A DNA stretch of 64,000 bases from Phormidium tenue FACHB-886. Lineage in GTDB: Bacteria > Cyanobacteriota > Cyanobacteriia > Elainellales > Elainellaceae. Under the pieces are notes generated by a model. That model was not told the DNA's origin. It did not search any database and saw only the letters and a program-made list of their open reading frames with translations. Location of the stretch: the NCBI RefSeq assembly GCF_014764505.1, contig NZ_JACXWX010000020.1, forward strand, positions 40,042-104,041. The letters run 5' to 3'. Positions 1 through 9,535 of this stretch are shown in pieces. Numbering within the stretch: the stretch's first letter is position 1; every line of letters begins with the position of its first letter. Both the position numbers and the translations under genes were made by a program.

Positions 1-654
1 CAGTTTCCGCAAGATTTGATTGGGCAGGCGCTCGCTGGGGTGCAGTATCTTACTTGGGCGCAATTGGGAAACTTTGTGGCAGTTGTTTTTATTCTGCTGT
101 TTGTTTCTTTGTCAGACACGATCAGTTCTCTAAATGTGTTGGGACATCAAATAGACCAGATAAAACTCGATGGTGAATTGCATCACTCTAAACAAGCCTT
201 GCTATCTAATTCACTCGGCACGGTGTTTGGTGCAGTGGTGGGTAGTGCGCCCGTGATTCCTTATCTGGAATCTGCTTCGGGCATTTTTGAAGGGGGACGG
301 AGTGGATTTGTGGCGATCGGGGTGGCAATTTTATTTCTACTCTCAGCTCTATTTGCTCCCCTGTTTGCTGCTATTCCTGCTTTTGCCACTGCTCCAGTAC
401 TGATTATGATTGGGGTATTGATGATGAGCTGTGTTCGTTTCATTGATTGGAACGATTTAGCAGAAGCAATCCCAGCGTTTCTGGTCATCTTGATTATGCC
501 GCTTACTTTCTCGGTCGCAGATGGCATGGCAGCGGGTCTTATTACTCATGCTGTTGTAAAAGTGGCTCAACGGAATCAGCAGGGGATGCGATCGAGCCTA
601 ATTCTGGCAGCTATTTCTGTGGCTTACTTTACATTAATCACAATGCAGGCTTAA
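1..654 (+). CDS. NCS2/AzgA-type purine permease, C-terminal part
   Basis: This is the C-terminal part of a polytopic membrane transporter; the frame is open to the left edge, so the start lies outside the window. It resembles the AzgA branch of the NCS2 nucleobase permeases, which import purines by proton symport. The glycine-rich signature segment (VPYLESASGIFEGGRSG-like, near residues 85-100 of the visible part) corresponds to the conserved TSYIESAAG...GGRTG region of AzgA. Several long hydrophobic segments follow, then a short basic loop and a final hydrophobic stretch ending MQA. Substrate (adenine, guanine, hypoxanthine) cannot be told from this part. Confidence 0.75.
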   Translation, partial: QFPQDLIGQALAGVQYLTWAQLGNFVAVVFILLFVSLSDTISSLNVLGHQIDQIKLDGELHHSKQALLSNSLGTVFGAVVGSAPVIPYLESASGIFEGGRSGFVAIGVAILFLLSALFAPLFAAIPAFATAPVLIMIGVLMMSCVRFIDWNDLAEAIPAFLVILIMPLTFSVADGMAAGLITHAVVKVAQRNQQGMRSSLILAAISVAYFTLITMQA

Positions 655-810
655 TTATTTCGTTTGTACGAGCCTCAGCAAACGCTAACCTTGCAGATTC
701 AAGCAATGTACATTACTGCAAAGTTTCTTGAAAGTTACTTTTTGAGTCGCAAGCTTGACAGCTCAATTGGAACTCTTGACAATCTCTAGTGATCGAGTGC
801 CTTTCCTCGT

Positions 811-3800
811 ATGAAACTATTTCCACCCGTTTGGATAGTCGCAAGTTTGGTTCTCAGTTTCTTTGTTGCGGATGAAGTCAAGGCGCAGATCGCCCCTGAT
901 GACACTCTACCTGAAAACTCCAGGGTTGAAGCCGGATGCACGAACTGCACGATCGAGGGAGGCACAACACGGGGCAGTAATTTGTTTCACAGCTTTCGCG
1001 AATTCTCGGTTCCCACAGGTGGTTCAGCATCGTTCAACAACGCGCCTCAGATTGAGAATATCCTGACGCGAGTCACGGGTAGCTCGATCTCTAACATCGA
1101 TGGACTGCTGCGGGCAAATGGCACTGCCAATCTTTTCCTAATCAATCCAAATGGAGTCGTGTTTGGCGCAAATGCTCGCTTGGATGTGGGCGGTTCGTTT
1201 CTAACCTCGACTGCAGATGCGATCGGCTTTCCCAACGGCGATGTGTTCAGTGCCTCTAATCCTACGCCTCCTAATGAACTGCTGACCATCAATCCCAACG
1301 CTCTGCTGTTCAATCAGCTTAATTCCCAGCCTATTGTCAATCGATCGATCGCTGATACAACAGGATTGACCGCTGCACCCGGTCAAAGCCTAGCGTTAGT
1401 CGGTGGAGATGTTCGACTCGAAGGTGGACGGATTCAGGCTCCGGGCAGTCGGGTTGAATTGGGTGGACTCAGCGCACCAGGAGCGATCGGGTTGAGTGTC
1501 GATCGCAACAATTTCAGCCTGAGTTTTCCCGATACCGTTGCCCGTGCTGATGTGTTAATGAACAACAGCGCTCAGGTCAATGTTCTATCAGCTGATGGTG
1601 GCGATATCTTCATTAATGCACGAGATTTCACACTGTCAGGAACCAATTCTCGCCTGTTTGCAGGTATTAATACTGGATTAGGTTTTCCGGGTGCTGAAGC
1701 TGGAGATATTGAAATCAATGCGTCGGGAACGATTCGTCTGAATGCAGGCAATATTGCAAATCGGGTGCGAGCAGGAGCGATCGGCAATGGTGGAGATATC
1801 ATCATTCGAGCAGGCACACTCATTGGAACAAATGGGGCTGAAATCGGCGCTCCTGTTTTTGGTCGGGGAAATGGGGGTAATGTCAGCATCACTGTACGGG
1901 ATAGCATTTCATTCGACGGAGGAAGTGAGCAAGTAGGAGGAGTCGTCAGCAGTGTTGTGGAGGGAGCTGTAGGCAATGCTGGCAGAATTGATATCACCGC
2001 AAGCAATGTTTCAATGATCAATGGCTCTGGGGTGAGCAACGGGATAGCCGGACAGGGTAATGCAGGAGACATTACGCTCAATTCGAGCGGTACGATTTCC
2101 TTTGAAGGAGGAGGAGTATTCAGTGGTGTAGAGCGTGGAAGTGTAGGAAATGGGAGCGATATCACTATTACAACAGGAACGCTCTCGCTAAGGAATGGGG
2201 CTGTAGTAACTAGCGGCATTGACGGTCAGGGAGAAGCAGGAAATATTATCATTAATGCTCGCGATACAATTTTTGTTTCTGGAGTCAGTCAGGCTCGATT
2301 TCCTATTCCTGGTAGCATAAGCAGCAATATCGGTTTTGGTGGCGCAGGCGCAGGCGGCAATATTACGATTACAACTGGCTCGTTTGTTGCAACTGATGGC
2401 GGTGGTTTATCTACCTCCACTGCTGGACAGGGAAACGCAGGAAATATTGTTCTCCGCGCTCGCGATCGAGTTGTGTTTGATGGCGTTAGCAGCAATGGAT
2501 TTTCTAGCCAAGCAAACTCCAGCGTACCGTTTGAACAAGCCGTTGGAAATGGAGGCGACATTCTGATCCAGGCTCGATCGCTCACTGTTACCAATGGTGC
2601 TTTTATAGTTGCTTCTACTACAGGGCAGGGTAGAGCCGGAAATATCGTGATTGATGCAGATGAGATTCAAGTTTCTGGAGGAGTGTTTGGTGTTGCAGTC
2701 AAGGATCAGTTACTTGCATCCAACACTGAAATATCGACAGTTACTGAGGGTGCGGCTACAGGTCGAGGAGGAGATATTCGCATCACCACAAGCCGCTTGC
2801 GCGTTTCAGATGGTTCTGTGCTAACTGCTCAAACGTCTAACAATCAACCCGGTGGTAACATCCAGGTTGATGCCAGTACCGTTGAGCTGAACAGCGGTGG
2901 AGAGATTGTAACAAGTGCTTATGGGAGCGGAAATGCAGGAAACATCAGGGTCAGCGCTAGCGATCGAATCATCCTCAGAGGTTTTGATCCTGACTTCGAC
3001 GAAACATTAGAGCAATTCGGTGAAGAGCAAATTGAGGCAACGACCGCTTTCAGTGGCTTATTTGCCCAGACCGAGGCAGCCGGGCAAGCAGGAAACATTC
3101 AGGTACAAACGCCCGAGTTGATCGTTCGCAATCAAGCGCAAGTGTCAGCTTCAACAATTGGACAGGGGCGCGGCGGCAGCTTATTTATCACCGCTCCAAA
3201 TCGCCTGTTGCTTGATAACGGTCAGCTTTCCGTTGCTACTAGGGGTAATGCCAGCGCCGGAGATTTGGCGATCGACACCAATAATCTCACCCTCAACGGT
3301 GGTCAAATCCTCGCTAGCAGTACTGGGACTGGTACAGCTGGAGATTTGAACATTACGGCTGATAACGCCCTGCTAGACGATCGCGCCAGAATCACCGCAG
3401 AAACGCGATCGAGTCGAGGTGGTGATATTCGGTTCAACGTTCAAGATTCGCTGCAGCTCCAAAACAATAGCCAGATCTCCGCTTCAACTCGCACAGGCAG
3501 AGGTGGCTCACTTACAATTAATGCTGACTCTGTGCAACTGAACGATAACAGTACATTAGCAGTGGCAGCCCAACAAACCGGAAGCGCTGGAGATCTAAAC
3601 ATTGCGGCTGAAGATCTGACCGTTAACAATTCGCGCGTAACAGTGAGCAACCCACAGGGGCAGGCAGGAATACTTGCAGTCCGAGCCGGTCAAATTCAGC
3701 TACTCAATGATGCACAACTAATTGCCGAGGCAGGCGGAAACGACCCTACAACACCCATTGCTCAAGCTGAAATTGACCTGCAAGAAGTCGATCGCCTACT

Positions 3801-4398
3801 CCTACGCAACAACAGCCTTATCTCTGCTCGCGCAGGCGGCAACGCGAACGGCGGCAACATTAACATCAATGCGGAAGGCGGCTTTGTCATTGCAGACCCG
3901 AACGAAAACAGCGATATTCTTGCCAGCGCCAGTCGGGGCAACGGGGGAGACATTAACGTCACAGCACAGCAAATTCTCGGATTTCAAGAGAGCAATGCAT
4001 CTTCCGCCTTAAGCGAAATCAATGCCAGTTCCCAATTTGGCAGTGCAGGTACAATTCTCCTCAACACACCAGATGTCGATCCCAGCCAAGGCTTAGCCGA
4101 ACTGCCTGCTGATGTCACCGATGCCTCTGACCAAATCGCGATCGGCTGTTCCCCCACCACAACCGCTCAAGCCAACCAGGGCGAATTCTACCGAACAGGA
4201 CGCGGCGGCATTGCGCCTTTACCCACCGATGTGTTGGGCAGCAGCGACATTCTAGAGGATCTACAACCGCCTGTAGCCTGGGCATCATCCAGCGAGCCGA
4301 GCGCTCAAATTGTGGAAGCAGCAGGATGGCAACGCAACGATCGCAGCGAAGTTGTCCTGCTGGCAGAGATACCCACTCAACAACACTGCGAACGTTAA
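811..4398 (+). CDS. Haemagglutination-activity-domain exoprotein (TpsA-like)
   Basis: Large secreted beta-helical protein of 1195 residues. Residues 1-25 look like a Sec signal peptide ending at VKAQ. The next ~150 residues match the filamentous haemagglutinin N-terminal (TPS) domain, with the typical LFLINPNGVVFG motif that forms the cap of the beta-helix and guides two-partner secretion through a TpsB porin. The rest is Gly/Asn/Ser-rich repeats of the form GNGGDIxIxA and GxAGNI, expected of a right-handed beta-helix. The C-terminus (IGCSPTTTAQANQGEFYRTGRGGIAP region) is the common end of cyanobacterial members. No TpsB partner is visible here. A TPR-CHAT gene starts 20 nt after the stop, a frequent cyanobacterial pairing. 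No good ribosome binding site is seen before the ATG. Confidence 0.88.
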   Translation: MKLFPPVWIVASLVLSFFVADEVKAQIAPDDTLPENSRVEAGCTNCTIEGGTTRGSNLFHSFREFSVPTGGSASFNNAPQIENILTRVTGSSISNIDGLLRANGTANLFLINPNGVVFGANARLDVGGSFLTSTADAIGFPNGDVFSASNPTPPNELLTINPNALLFNQLNSQPIVNRSIADTTGLTAAPGQSLALVGGDVRLEGGRIQAPGSRVELGGLSAPGAIGLSVDRNNFSLSFPDTVARADVLMNNSAQVNVLSADGGDIFINARDFTLSGTNSRLFAGINTGLGFPGAEAGDIEINASGTIRLNAGNIANRVRAGAIGNGGDIIIRAGTLIGTNGAEIGAPVFGRGNGGNVSITVRDSISFDGGSEQVGGVVSSVVEGAVGNAGRIDITASNVSMINGSGVSNGIAGQGNAGDITLNSSGTISFEGGGVFSGVERGSVGNGSDITITTGTLSLRNGAVVTSGIDGQGEAGNIIINARDTIFVSGVSQARFPIPGSISSNIGFGGAGAGGNITITTGSFVATDGGGLSTSTAGQGNAGNIVLRARDRVVFDGVSSNGFSSQANSSVPFEQAVGNGGDILIQARSLTVTNGAFIVASTTGQGRAGNIVIDADEIQVSGGVFGVAVKDQLLASNTEISTVTEGAATGRGGDIRITTSRLRVSDGSVLTAQTSNNQPGGNIQVDASTVELNSGGEIVTSAYGSGNAGNIRVSASDRIILRGFDPDFDETLEQFGEEQIEATTAFSGLFAQTEAAGQAGNIQVQTPELIVRNQAQVSASTIGQGRGGSLFITAPNRLLLDNGQLSVATRGNASAGDLAIDTNNLTLNGGQILASSTGTGTAGDLNITADNALLDDRARITAETRSSRGGDIRFNVQDSLQLQNNSQISASTRTGRGGSLTINADSVQLNDNSTLAVAAQQTGSAGDLNIAAEDLTVNNSRVTVSNPQGQAGILAVRAGQIQLLNDAQLIAEAGGNDPTTPIAQAEIDLQEVDRLLLRNNSLISARAGGNANGGNININAEGGFVIADPNENSDILASASRGNGGDINVTAQQILGFQESNASSALSEINASSQFGSAGTILLNTPDVDPSQGLAELPADVTDASDQIAIGCSPTTTAQANQGEFYRTGRGGIAPLPTDVLGSSDILEDLQPPVAWASSSEPSAQIVEAAGWQRNDRSEVVLLAEIPTQQHCER

Positions 4399-4418
4399 GC
4401 GTTAGGGAGAGCAAGTTT

Positions 4419-7022
4419 ATGTGGCGATCGCTCCTAATTTTCCTACTCAGCCTAGCCCTGACGATTGTTGCTCCGCCGATCGTCAAACTTGCGCCCGCAG
4501 CAGCAACAGCTGTGTTAATGGCTCAAACCTCGGCTCAGTCTTTGCTGCAGCAGGGAATCACCCGCTATGAAAGCGGACAGTTTGCTGAAGCCGCGCAGCT
4601 TTGGCAGCAGGCAAATCAAGGTTTTGCGCAGGCAGGAGAGAGGCTGGGGCAGGCACTCGCCCTCAGTCATTTGTCGCTCGCCTATCAGCAATTAGGACAG
4701 CTAGCGCTAGCAGAGCAAAGCATCCAGGACAGTTTGCAGCTCTTGCAGTCTGAGGAAAATCCTACTTCTGAGCAAGTTGAAATTTATGCGAAAGCTTTAA
4801 ACACCCAAGGCAAGCTGTACTGGCTGCAAAATCAGCTAGAGGCAGCGGTGTCTGCTTGGCAAAACGCGGTTACGGCGTATGCGCAGGTGGGAAACCACGA
4901 AGGCATAGCGATCGCCCAAATTAACCAAGCCAGAGCACTTCAGGCACTCGGCTTTAGTCGACAAGCCGAAGCGATATTGCAACAAGTTTCCCAACAGATT
5001 CAACAACAGCCTGCTGAACTGAAAGCCGCCCTCTTGCGCAACTTAGGCGGTATTCTCCGTCAGGTTGGCGATCTCGATGCCTCCCTTGCTTACCTCCAGG
5101 AAGGCTTAACGCTCACTCGCAATCCCACGCAGACCAGCTTAATGCTTCTGGAGTTGGGCAATACTGAGCAGGCAGTGGGCGATCGGCTCTTCGCAATTGG
5201 CAAACCTGCCGAAGCGCAAATCCAAGCCGCTTTGCAATACTACCAGCAAGCCATTGCTCTCGATGGTTCTCTATCAGCCCAACTCAATCGCTTCAACCTC
5301 TTGATTGAGATTGGGCAGTCTGACACTGCCTCTGCTCAACTCTCTAATCTACAGCAAGCGATTCAGCAGCTTCCTCCGGGTCGAACGGCGATCTACGCGG
5401 CGATTCACTTTACAGAAAGCTGGATGCAGTTGGCAAACATTACTGAACCGACAGATACTTTGGCGATCGCTCAGCTCCTCTCCACTGCCGTTCAGCAGGC
5501 GCAAATGTTGCACGATGGACGGGCAGAATCTTATGCGCTGGGGCAGCTTGGCAGTCTCTATGAGCAATCAGGTCAATGGACAGCCGCCCAAACCTTAACA
5601 GAGCAAGCGTTGCTGAAGATGGAGATGATTCAGGCTCCCGAAATTCGCTACCGCTGGGAATGGCAGCTCGGACGGATCGCGCAGTTTCAGAACAAACGTC
5701 AGGAGGCGATCGCTGCTTATCAAGCTGCAATTGCCACCCTGCAGTCGATTCGCAGCGATCTATTGAGCGTCAATCCCGATGTTCAGTTTTCGTTTCGCGA
5801 TAACGTAGAGCCCGTGTATCGGCAATTCATTGAGCTACTGCTAACCTCAGAATCCAAACAATCGCTTAGTCAATTGCAGCTGCAGCAAGCCGTTCAATCG
5901 GTTGATGCCCTGCAATTAGCAGAATTAGAAAACTATCTAGGCTGCACCCTAGCAAATGTTGGGCAGATTAACGAGATCCAAGATGCAAAGGCAGCAATCC
6001 TCTATCCCATCTTGCTGCAGAAGACGCTGCAACCGGACAATGCCGAACGCATTGCTGTTGTTGCTCAGTTCCCTGAACAGTCGAATAAATTGGTTTACTA
6101 TGAAACCTCAATTCCTGAGGGAGTGGCTGAACGCACCATTCAAGCATTACGAGCAGATTTAGAGATTTCAAGTCGAACACCGGAGGTTTTAGAAGGGGCT
6201 AAAACCCTGTACGACTGGATAATTAAACCCCTAGAGTCAGAATTGGAGCAGTCGTCAGCCAATACTCTTGTATTTGTGCTGGATGGCGCTTTACGAAACG
6301 TACCCATGTCGATTCTTTACGACGGAGAACGGCACCTCATTGAGAAGGGATATGCAGTGGCGATCGCTCCTCGCCTGCAGGTGTTTACACCAAATGCTTC
6401 CCTGGATACTCTTAGAGTGAGTATTGGGGGAATTGGTATTCCACAAACGATTAACGGCACTCAGTTTCCACCCATCGTGAAGCTGCAAGAGGAACTCGAT
6501 CGAATTGCGCAATCAGTTGAGATTGGTACTCCTCTGATTAACGAAGCCTTCACAACAGAAAATATTCGCCAACAGCTCCAAAGCAGTGACTTTTCTGCCA
6601 TTCACTGGAAAACACACGGAACGTTTAGCTCTGATCCCACGGAGACTTACGTTGTGGCATACCAAGAACGCATTGCCACTCACACCCTAAACGATTTGCT
6701 TCAGGTTGGCACTCGCAACGGCACTCGTCCGCTAGAGTTGTTGGTGTTAAGCGCCTGTGAAACGGCTCGTGGCGATAATCGCGCCGTTCTAGGGCTAGCA
6801 GGACTCGCAGCTAGAACCGGAACGCGCAGTGTTCTATCAACGCTTTGGGTTGCACAGGATATCCCGAACACTGAGTTTATGGCACGTTTCTATGCAGCGC
6901 TGTCTCAACCTGGAATGACAAAGGCAGAAGCAGTTCGTCAGGCACAAATTGACCTACTCCAAACCAACGGGCAGCCACCCCACATTTGGGCAAATTATGT
7001 ATTGATTGGCAGTTGGCGCTAG
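4419..7022 (+). CDS. TPR-CHAT domain caspase-like protein
   Basis: Protein of 867 residues. An upstream in-frame ATG at 4326 lies inside the preceding gene; ATG 4419 is preferred because it follows a GGGAGA ribosome site and begins with a hydrophobic signal-peptide-like segment (MWRSLLIFLLSLAL). Residues ~45-430 are tetratricopeptide-like helical repeats. The C-terminal ~350 residues are a CHAT domain (caspase HetF associated with TPRs). The catalytic pair is visible: His in IHWKTHGTF and Cys in LLVLSACETARGD. CHAT proteins are cysteine proteases or protease-like modules; the target here is unknown. It probably forms an operon with the haemagglutinin-domain gene upstream, which may be its partner. 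Confidence 0.87.
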   Translation: MWRSLLIFLLSLALTIVAPPIVKLAPAAATAVLMAQTSAQSLLQQGITRYESGQFAEAAQLWQQANQGFAQAGERLGQALALSHLSLAYQQLGQLALAEQSIQDSLQLLQSEENPTSEQVEIYAKALNTQGKLYWLQNQLEAAVSAWQNAVTAYAQVGNHEGIAIAQINQARALQALGFSRQAEAILQQVSQQIQQQPAELKAALLRNLGGILRQVGDLDASLAYLQEGLTLTRNPTQTSLMLLELGNTEQAVGDRLFAIGKPAEAQIQAALQYYQQAIALDGSLSAQLNRFNLLIEIGQSDTASAQLSNLQQAIQQLPPGRTAIYAAIHFTESWMQLANITEPTDTLAIAQLLSTAVQQAQMLHDGRAESYALGQLGSLYEQSGQWTAAQTLTEQALLKMEMIQAPEIRYRWEWQLGRIAQFQNKRQEAIAAYQAAIATLQSIRSDLLSVNPDVQFSFRDNVEPVYRQFIELLLTSESKQSLSQLQLQQAVQSVDALQLAELENYLGCTLANVGQINEIQDAKAAILYPILLQKTLQPDNAERIAVVAQFPEQSNKLVYYETSIPEGVAERTIQALRADLEISSRTPEVLEGAKTLYDWIIKPLESELEQSSANTLVFVLDGALRNVPMSILYDGERHLIEKGYAVAIAPRLQVFTPNASLDTLRVSIGGIGIPQTINGTQFPPIVKLQEELDRIAQSVEIGTPLINEAFTTENIRQQLQSSDFSAIHWKTHGTFSSDPTETYVVAYQERIATHTLNDLLQVGTRNGTRPLELLVLSACETARGDNRAVLGLAGLAARTGTRSVLSTLWVAQDIPNTEFMARFYAALSQPGMTKAEAVRQAQIDLLQTNGQPPHIWANYVLIGSWR

Positions 7023-7245
7023 TTTGCTCAAACAATTCATCAGCAGTAATCCCCCTCCACTGGAACTTAAACGGGTTATGTCGCATTCCATTACAAAGGC
7101 GATTGCAACTGCACGCTTCTTTCGTGAGTCTAGAATACTAACCCGGTTCGCCCACACGTTCGCAAGGATAACTTCAATACCAACCGCAAAAATCAGTCGA
7201 TTAAGTGACCGTCCTCAGTCATCCCAGATGGATTCTAAAGCGATT

Positions 7246-9534
7246 TTATGGAGAAACAGCAGGAGACGAAGCGGGTGAAGGAGTAGATGTAGGGATTGGT
7301 GTAGGGATTGGTGTAGGGGTTGGCGAGGGTGCCAACTTGATGACAGTGATGGAAGTTTCTATAGGCTGCCGCTCTGTTTCATCCGCTGCCTTAACAGAAA
7401 TGGTGAAGGATTGACCAGGGAGGGGGGAAGGGAGGGACAAAAAGCCTTCTCCGGGTTTCGTGTTGTTTTGCACACTCACCTGAACGTTTTCACCTGTTGC
7501 CTGCCATTCGACTAACAAAGGTTTATTGTCCTCAGGCTTCAGAAAAAGCGTTGGAGGAGGGTTTGGATCTCCATTCAAAAATACCTGCAATGTCAGGGAT
7601 CGCGGTTCCAGCGTTACAGTGCCCGTGGGCTGTGACTCAACGGCAGGTCGGGGGGATGCACCTTGAGGTTGAAGAACAGACGCTTGCAGCTTGAAAGTGT
7701 AGTTGCTAGCACGATTTAGAGAGATTGGGACGGGAGCACAGGTTAAAACGCCTGTTTCGCTAAGTTTGCAGATCGCCTGCAAATCTGGCATTCCTGCTTC
7801 TGGTTGAATATCGTTTTTAGAGCGAATTCCCTGACCTGTCTTAGAGCGCAGTAGCGGAATATTAATGTTCGATTGATTCTGGGTATCAGTAGCAATTAAG
7901 GTTAGCCCGTTTAGCTGATCGCTATTATCAATCGTCCAGCTAAATTGGATTGGTTCGCTTCGCTGATAGCTGGTTTTAGTGGAATTAAAGGCGGTGATGT
8001 TTGGAGGCGCTTTAGGGGCGATCACAACTTCTGCTTTACTAGACAGCGATTGTCCGTTTTGGAGAACCGTGTTCAAAACAAATTCGTATTTCTGGGCGCT
8101 TAATGCTCCTACCGACTCTTTGCAGCGGATCTGCTCGTTCTGGGCAGAATCAGAAAGACACTGGCTGGGGGCAACTGAGATTTCAGCCGGCTGAATGGGA
8201 GGCGTCGCTGTGATGACCATGCTCTGAACGTTCTTGGGATGACGCACTACCCATTCCAGCTGCACTGGCTCTCCTTCTTCGTGTCCGCCATCAATGGCTT
8301 TAAAGCCTGCAACTTCGGGTGGGGGATCGGGTTTGAGCAGCCAGCGCACCAGCAGTACTCCACCCGCCAGCAATCCCAGCCCCAGCAGCACGAGCAGCAG
8401 TAACTGCCACCAGGGACGCGCTTTCCAGGTGAGAGTTCCTTGAGGTGGGCGATCCAGAATCTGATAGCCATCGGCATCGTGCAGGGCAACCTGGAAATTT
8501 ATGGTTTGCCCCATGCCCCAAAAGGGGCGCTGCTTTGGCTGATTGGGGGTGACCAGCAGCAGCACCTGGGCGGTTTGGTTGGGCAGCAGGCGCACATTGG
8601 GTGGATCAAAGCGATAGGTACAAATTTCGTCTTCATCGCGGCTGTTGGCACTGAAGCGTAGCTGGCGAACCACGTTGCCTGTATTCTTTAGATTGAGGCG
8701 ATACTGACCGGCAGTGTGGCTGATTCGACCAATGAGAGTTACCAGTTCAACATCGAGGGTTTCTACCCGCTGTATCTCAAAATAAACGCAGTCTAAGCGC
8801 CGCAGGTCGGGCAAGTTGACCGAATGTAGATAGATGCTAGGAATATAAACACCTGCCAGTGCCTCAGCAGGAGGAAAAATGTCGAGCTGAATGATGCCCT
8901 GCGTGCGAGGGTTGAGATCTAAGGAATGGGAATCTATGACTAACCCAAACTCCCCTAAATTCGATTTGGGATACCGAATCTCAAACCACTCTTCTTCCAG
9001 GTCGGGACAGCTAAGACGGTAGTTGTCAACATTGTTTGAGCGATTGTCTACCCGCACCTGAAACTGCAGCACTGTGCCAGGATGCAGCGGTGCAGGTTTT
9101 TGGGGGTTAGTTGCAGGGCTAATAAAGAACGTTGGATCGTTTGCCCGAATCGTGGTTTGCTCCTTAAACAGCACCCGCAACTGCAGCGGATATTGAAGCG
9201 GCGGCTCTTCGGGATAGCCTTCGGGGGCATCCAGCACCAGGATGTAGTCATAGGTGGCAGCGGCGGCAGTAGCAGGGAGAGTAAAGTTAAACACCAGCTC
9301 TTCTTTTTGCTGAGGGTCGAGGGCTAGCCGCTGCCGGGTCACACGACACCACTGCAATACTGCAGAGTCGGAGTCTTCGTTGATAAACACGTCGATAATT
9401 GCACCGCGATCGCCCGCGTTCTGAACCACCACTCCCAGCGATACCCCCTCACCGGGCGTTCCCGACAGCAGATCGGGTGGATTCAAAATGGCTCTCAGGC
9501 TAGAACTTGGGGTGAGACTGGGAAAGTTTTGCAT
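7246..9534 (-). CDS. Beta-sandwich protein with central membrane segment, eCIS baseplate-linked
   Basis: No named family recognised over the whole length (762 residues). Start ATG 9534 lies 1 nt after the stop of the upstream WD40 gene, so the two are coupled; a longer frame to 9600 would overlap it. Residues 1-370 look like several Ig/CARDB-type beta-sandwich domains (PGEGVSLGVVVQNAGD near residue 27). Residues ~375-399 form one hydrophobic membrane segment (WWQLLLLVLLGLGLLAGG). Residues 400-735 are again beta-rich repeats, and the end is Pro/Thr-rich (PTPTPIPTPIPTSTP). It is the last gene of the baseplate operon. Its layout, soluble domain plus one membrane span, suggests a membrane anchor for the injection system, as in thylakoid-anchored cyanobacterial systems; this role is inference. 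Confidence 0.72.
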   Translation of the reverse strand: MQNFPSLTPSSSLRAILNPPDLLSGTPGEGVSLGVVVQNAGDRGAIIDVFINEDSDSAVLQWCRVTRQRLALDPQQKEELVFNFTLPATAAAATYDYILVLDAPEGYPEEPPLQYPLQLRVLFKEQTTIRANDPTFFISPATNPQKPAPLHPGTVLQFQVRVDNRSNNVDNYRLSCPDLEEEWFEIRYPKSNLGEFGLVIDSHSLDLNPRTQGIIQLDIFPPAEALAGVYIPSIYLHSVNLPDLRRLDCVYFEIQRVETLDVELVTLIGRISHTAGQYRLNLKNTGNVVRQLRFSANSRDEDEICTYRFDPPNVRLLPNQTAQVLLLVTPNQPKQRPFWGMGQTINFQVALHDADGYQILDRPPQGTLTWKARPWWQLLLLVLLGLGLLAGGVLLVRWLLKPDPPPEVAGFKAIDGGHEEGEPVQLEWVVRHPKNVQSMVITATPPIQPAEISVAPSQCLSDSAQNEQIRCKESVGALSAQKYEFVLNTVLQNGQSLSSKAEVVIAPKAPPNITAFNSTKTSYQRSEPIQFSWTIDNSDQLNGLTLIATDTQNQSNINIPLLRSKTGQGIRSKNDIQPEAGMPDLQAICKLSETGVLTCAPVPISLNRASNYTFKLQASVLQPQGASPRPAVESQPTGTVTLEPRSLTLQVFLNGDPNPPPTLFLKPEDNKPLLVEWQATGENVQVSVQNNTKPGEGFLSLPSPLPGQSFTISVKAADETERQPIETSITVIKLAPSPTPTPIPTPIPTSTPSPASSPAVSP

Positions 9535-9535
9535 C

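Noticed and set aside
1572..2219. Long leftward open frame of 215 codons
   Set aside because: It is opposite to the haemagglutinin-domain repeats; its Pro/Ser/Ile-rich product is the shadow of Gly/Asn repeats.
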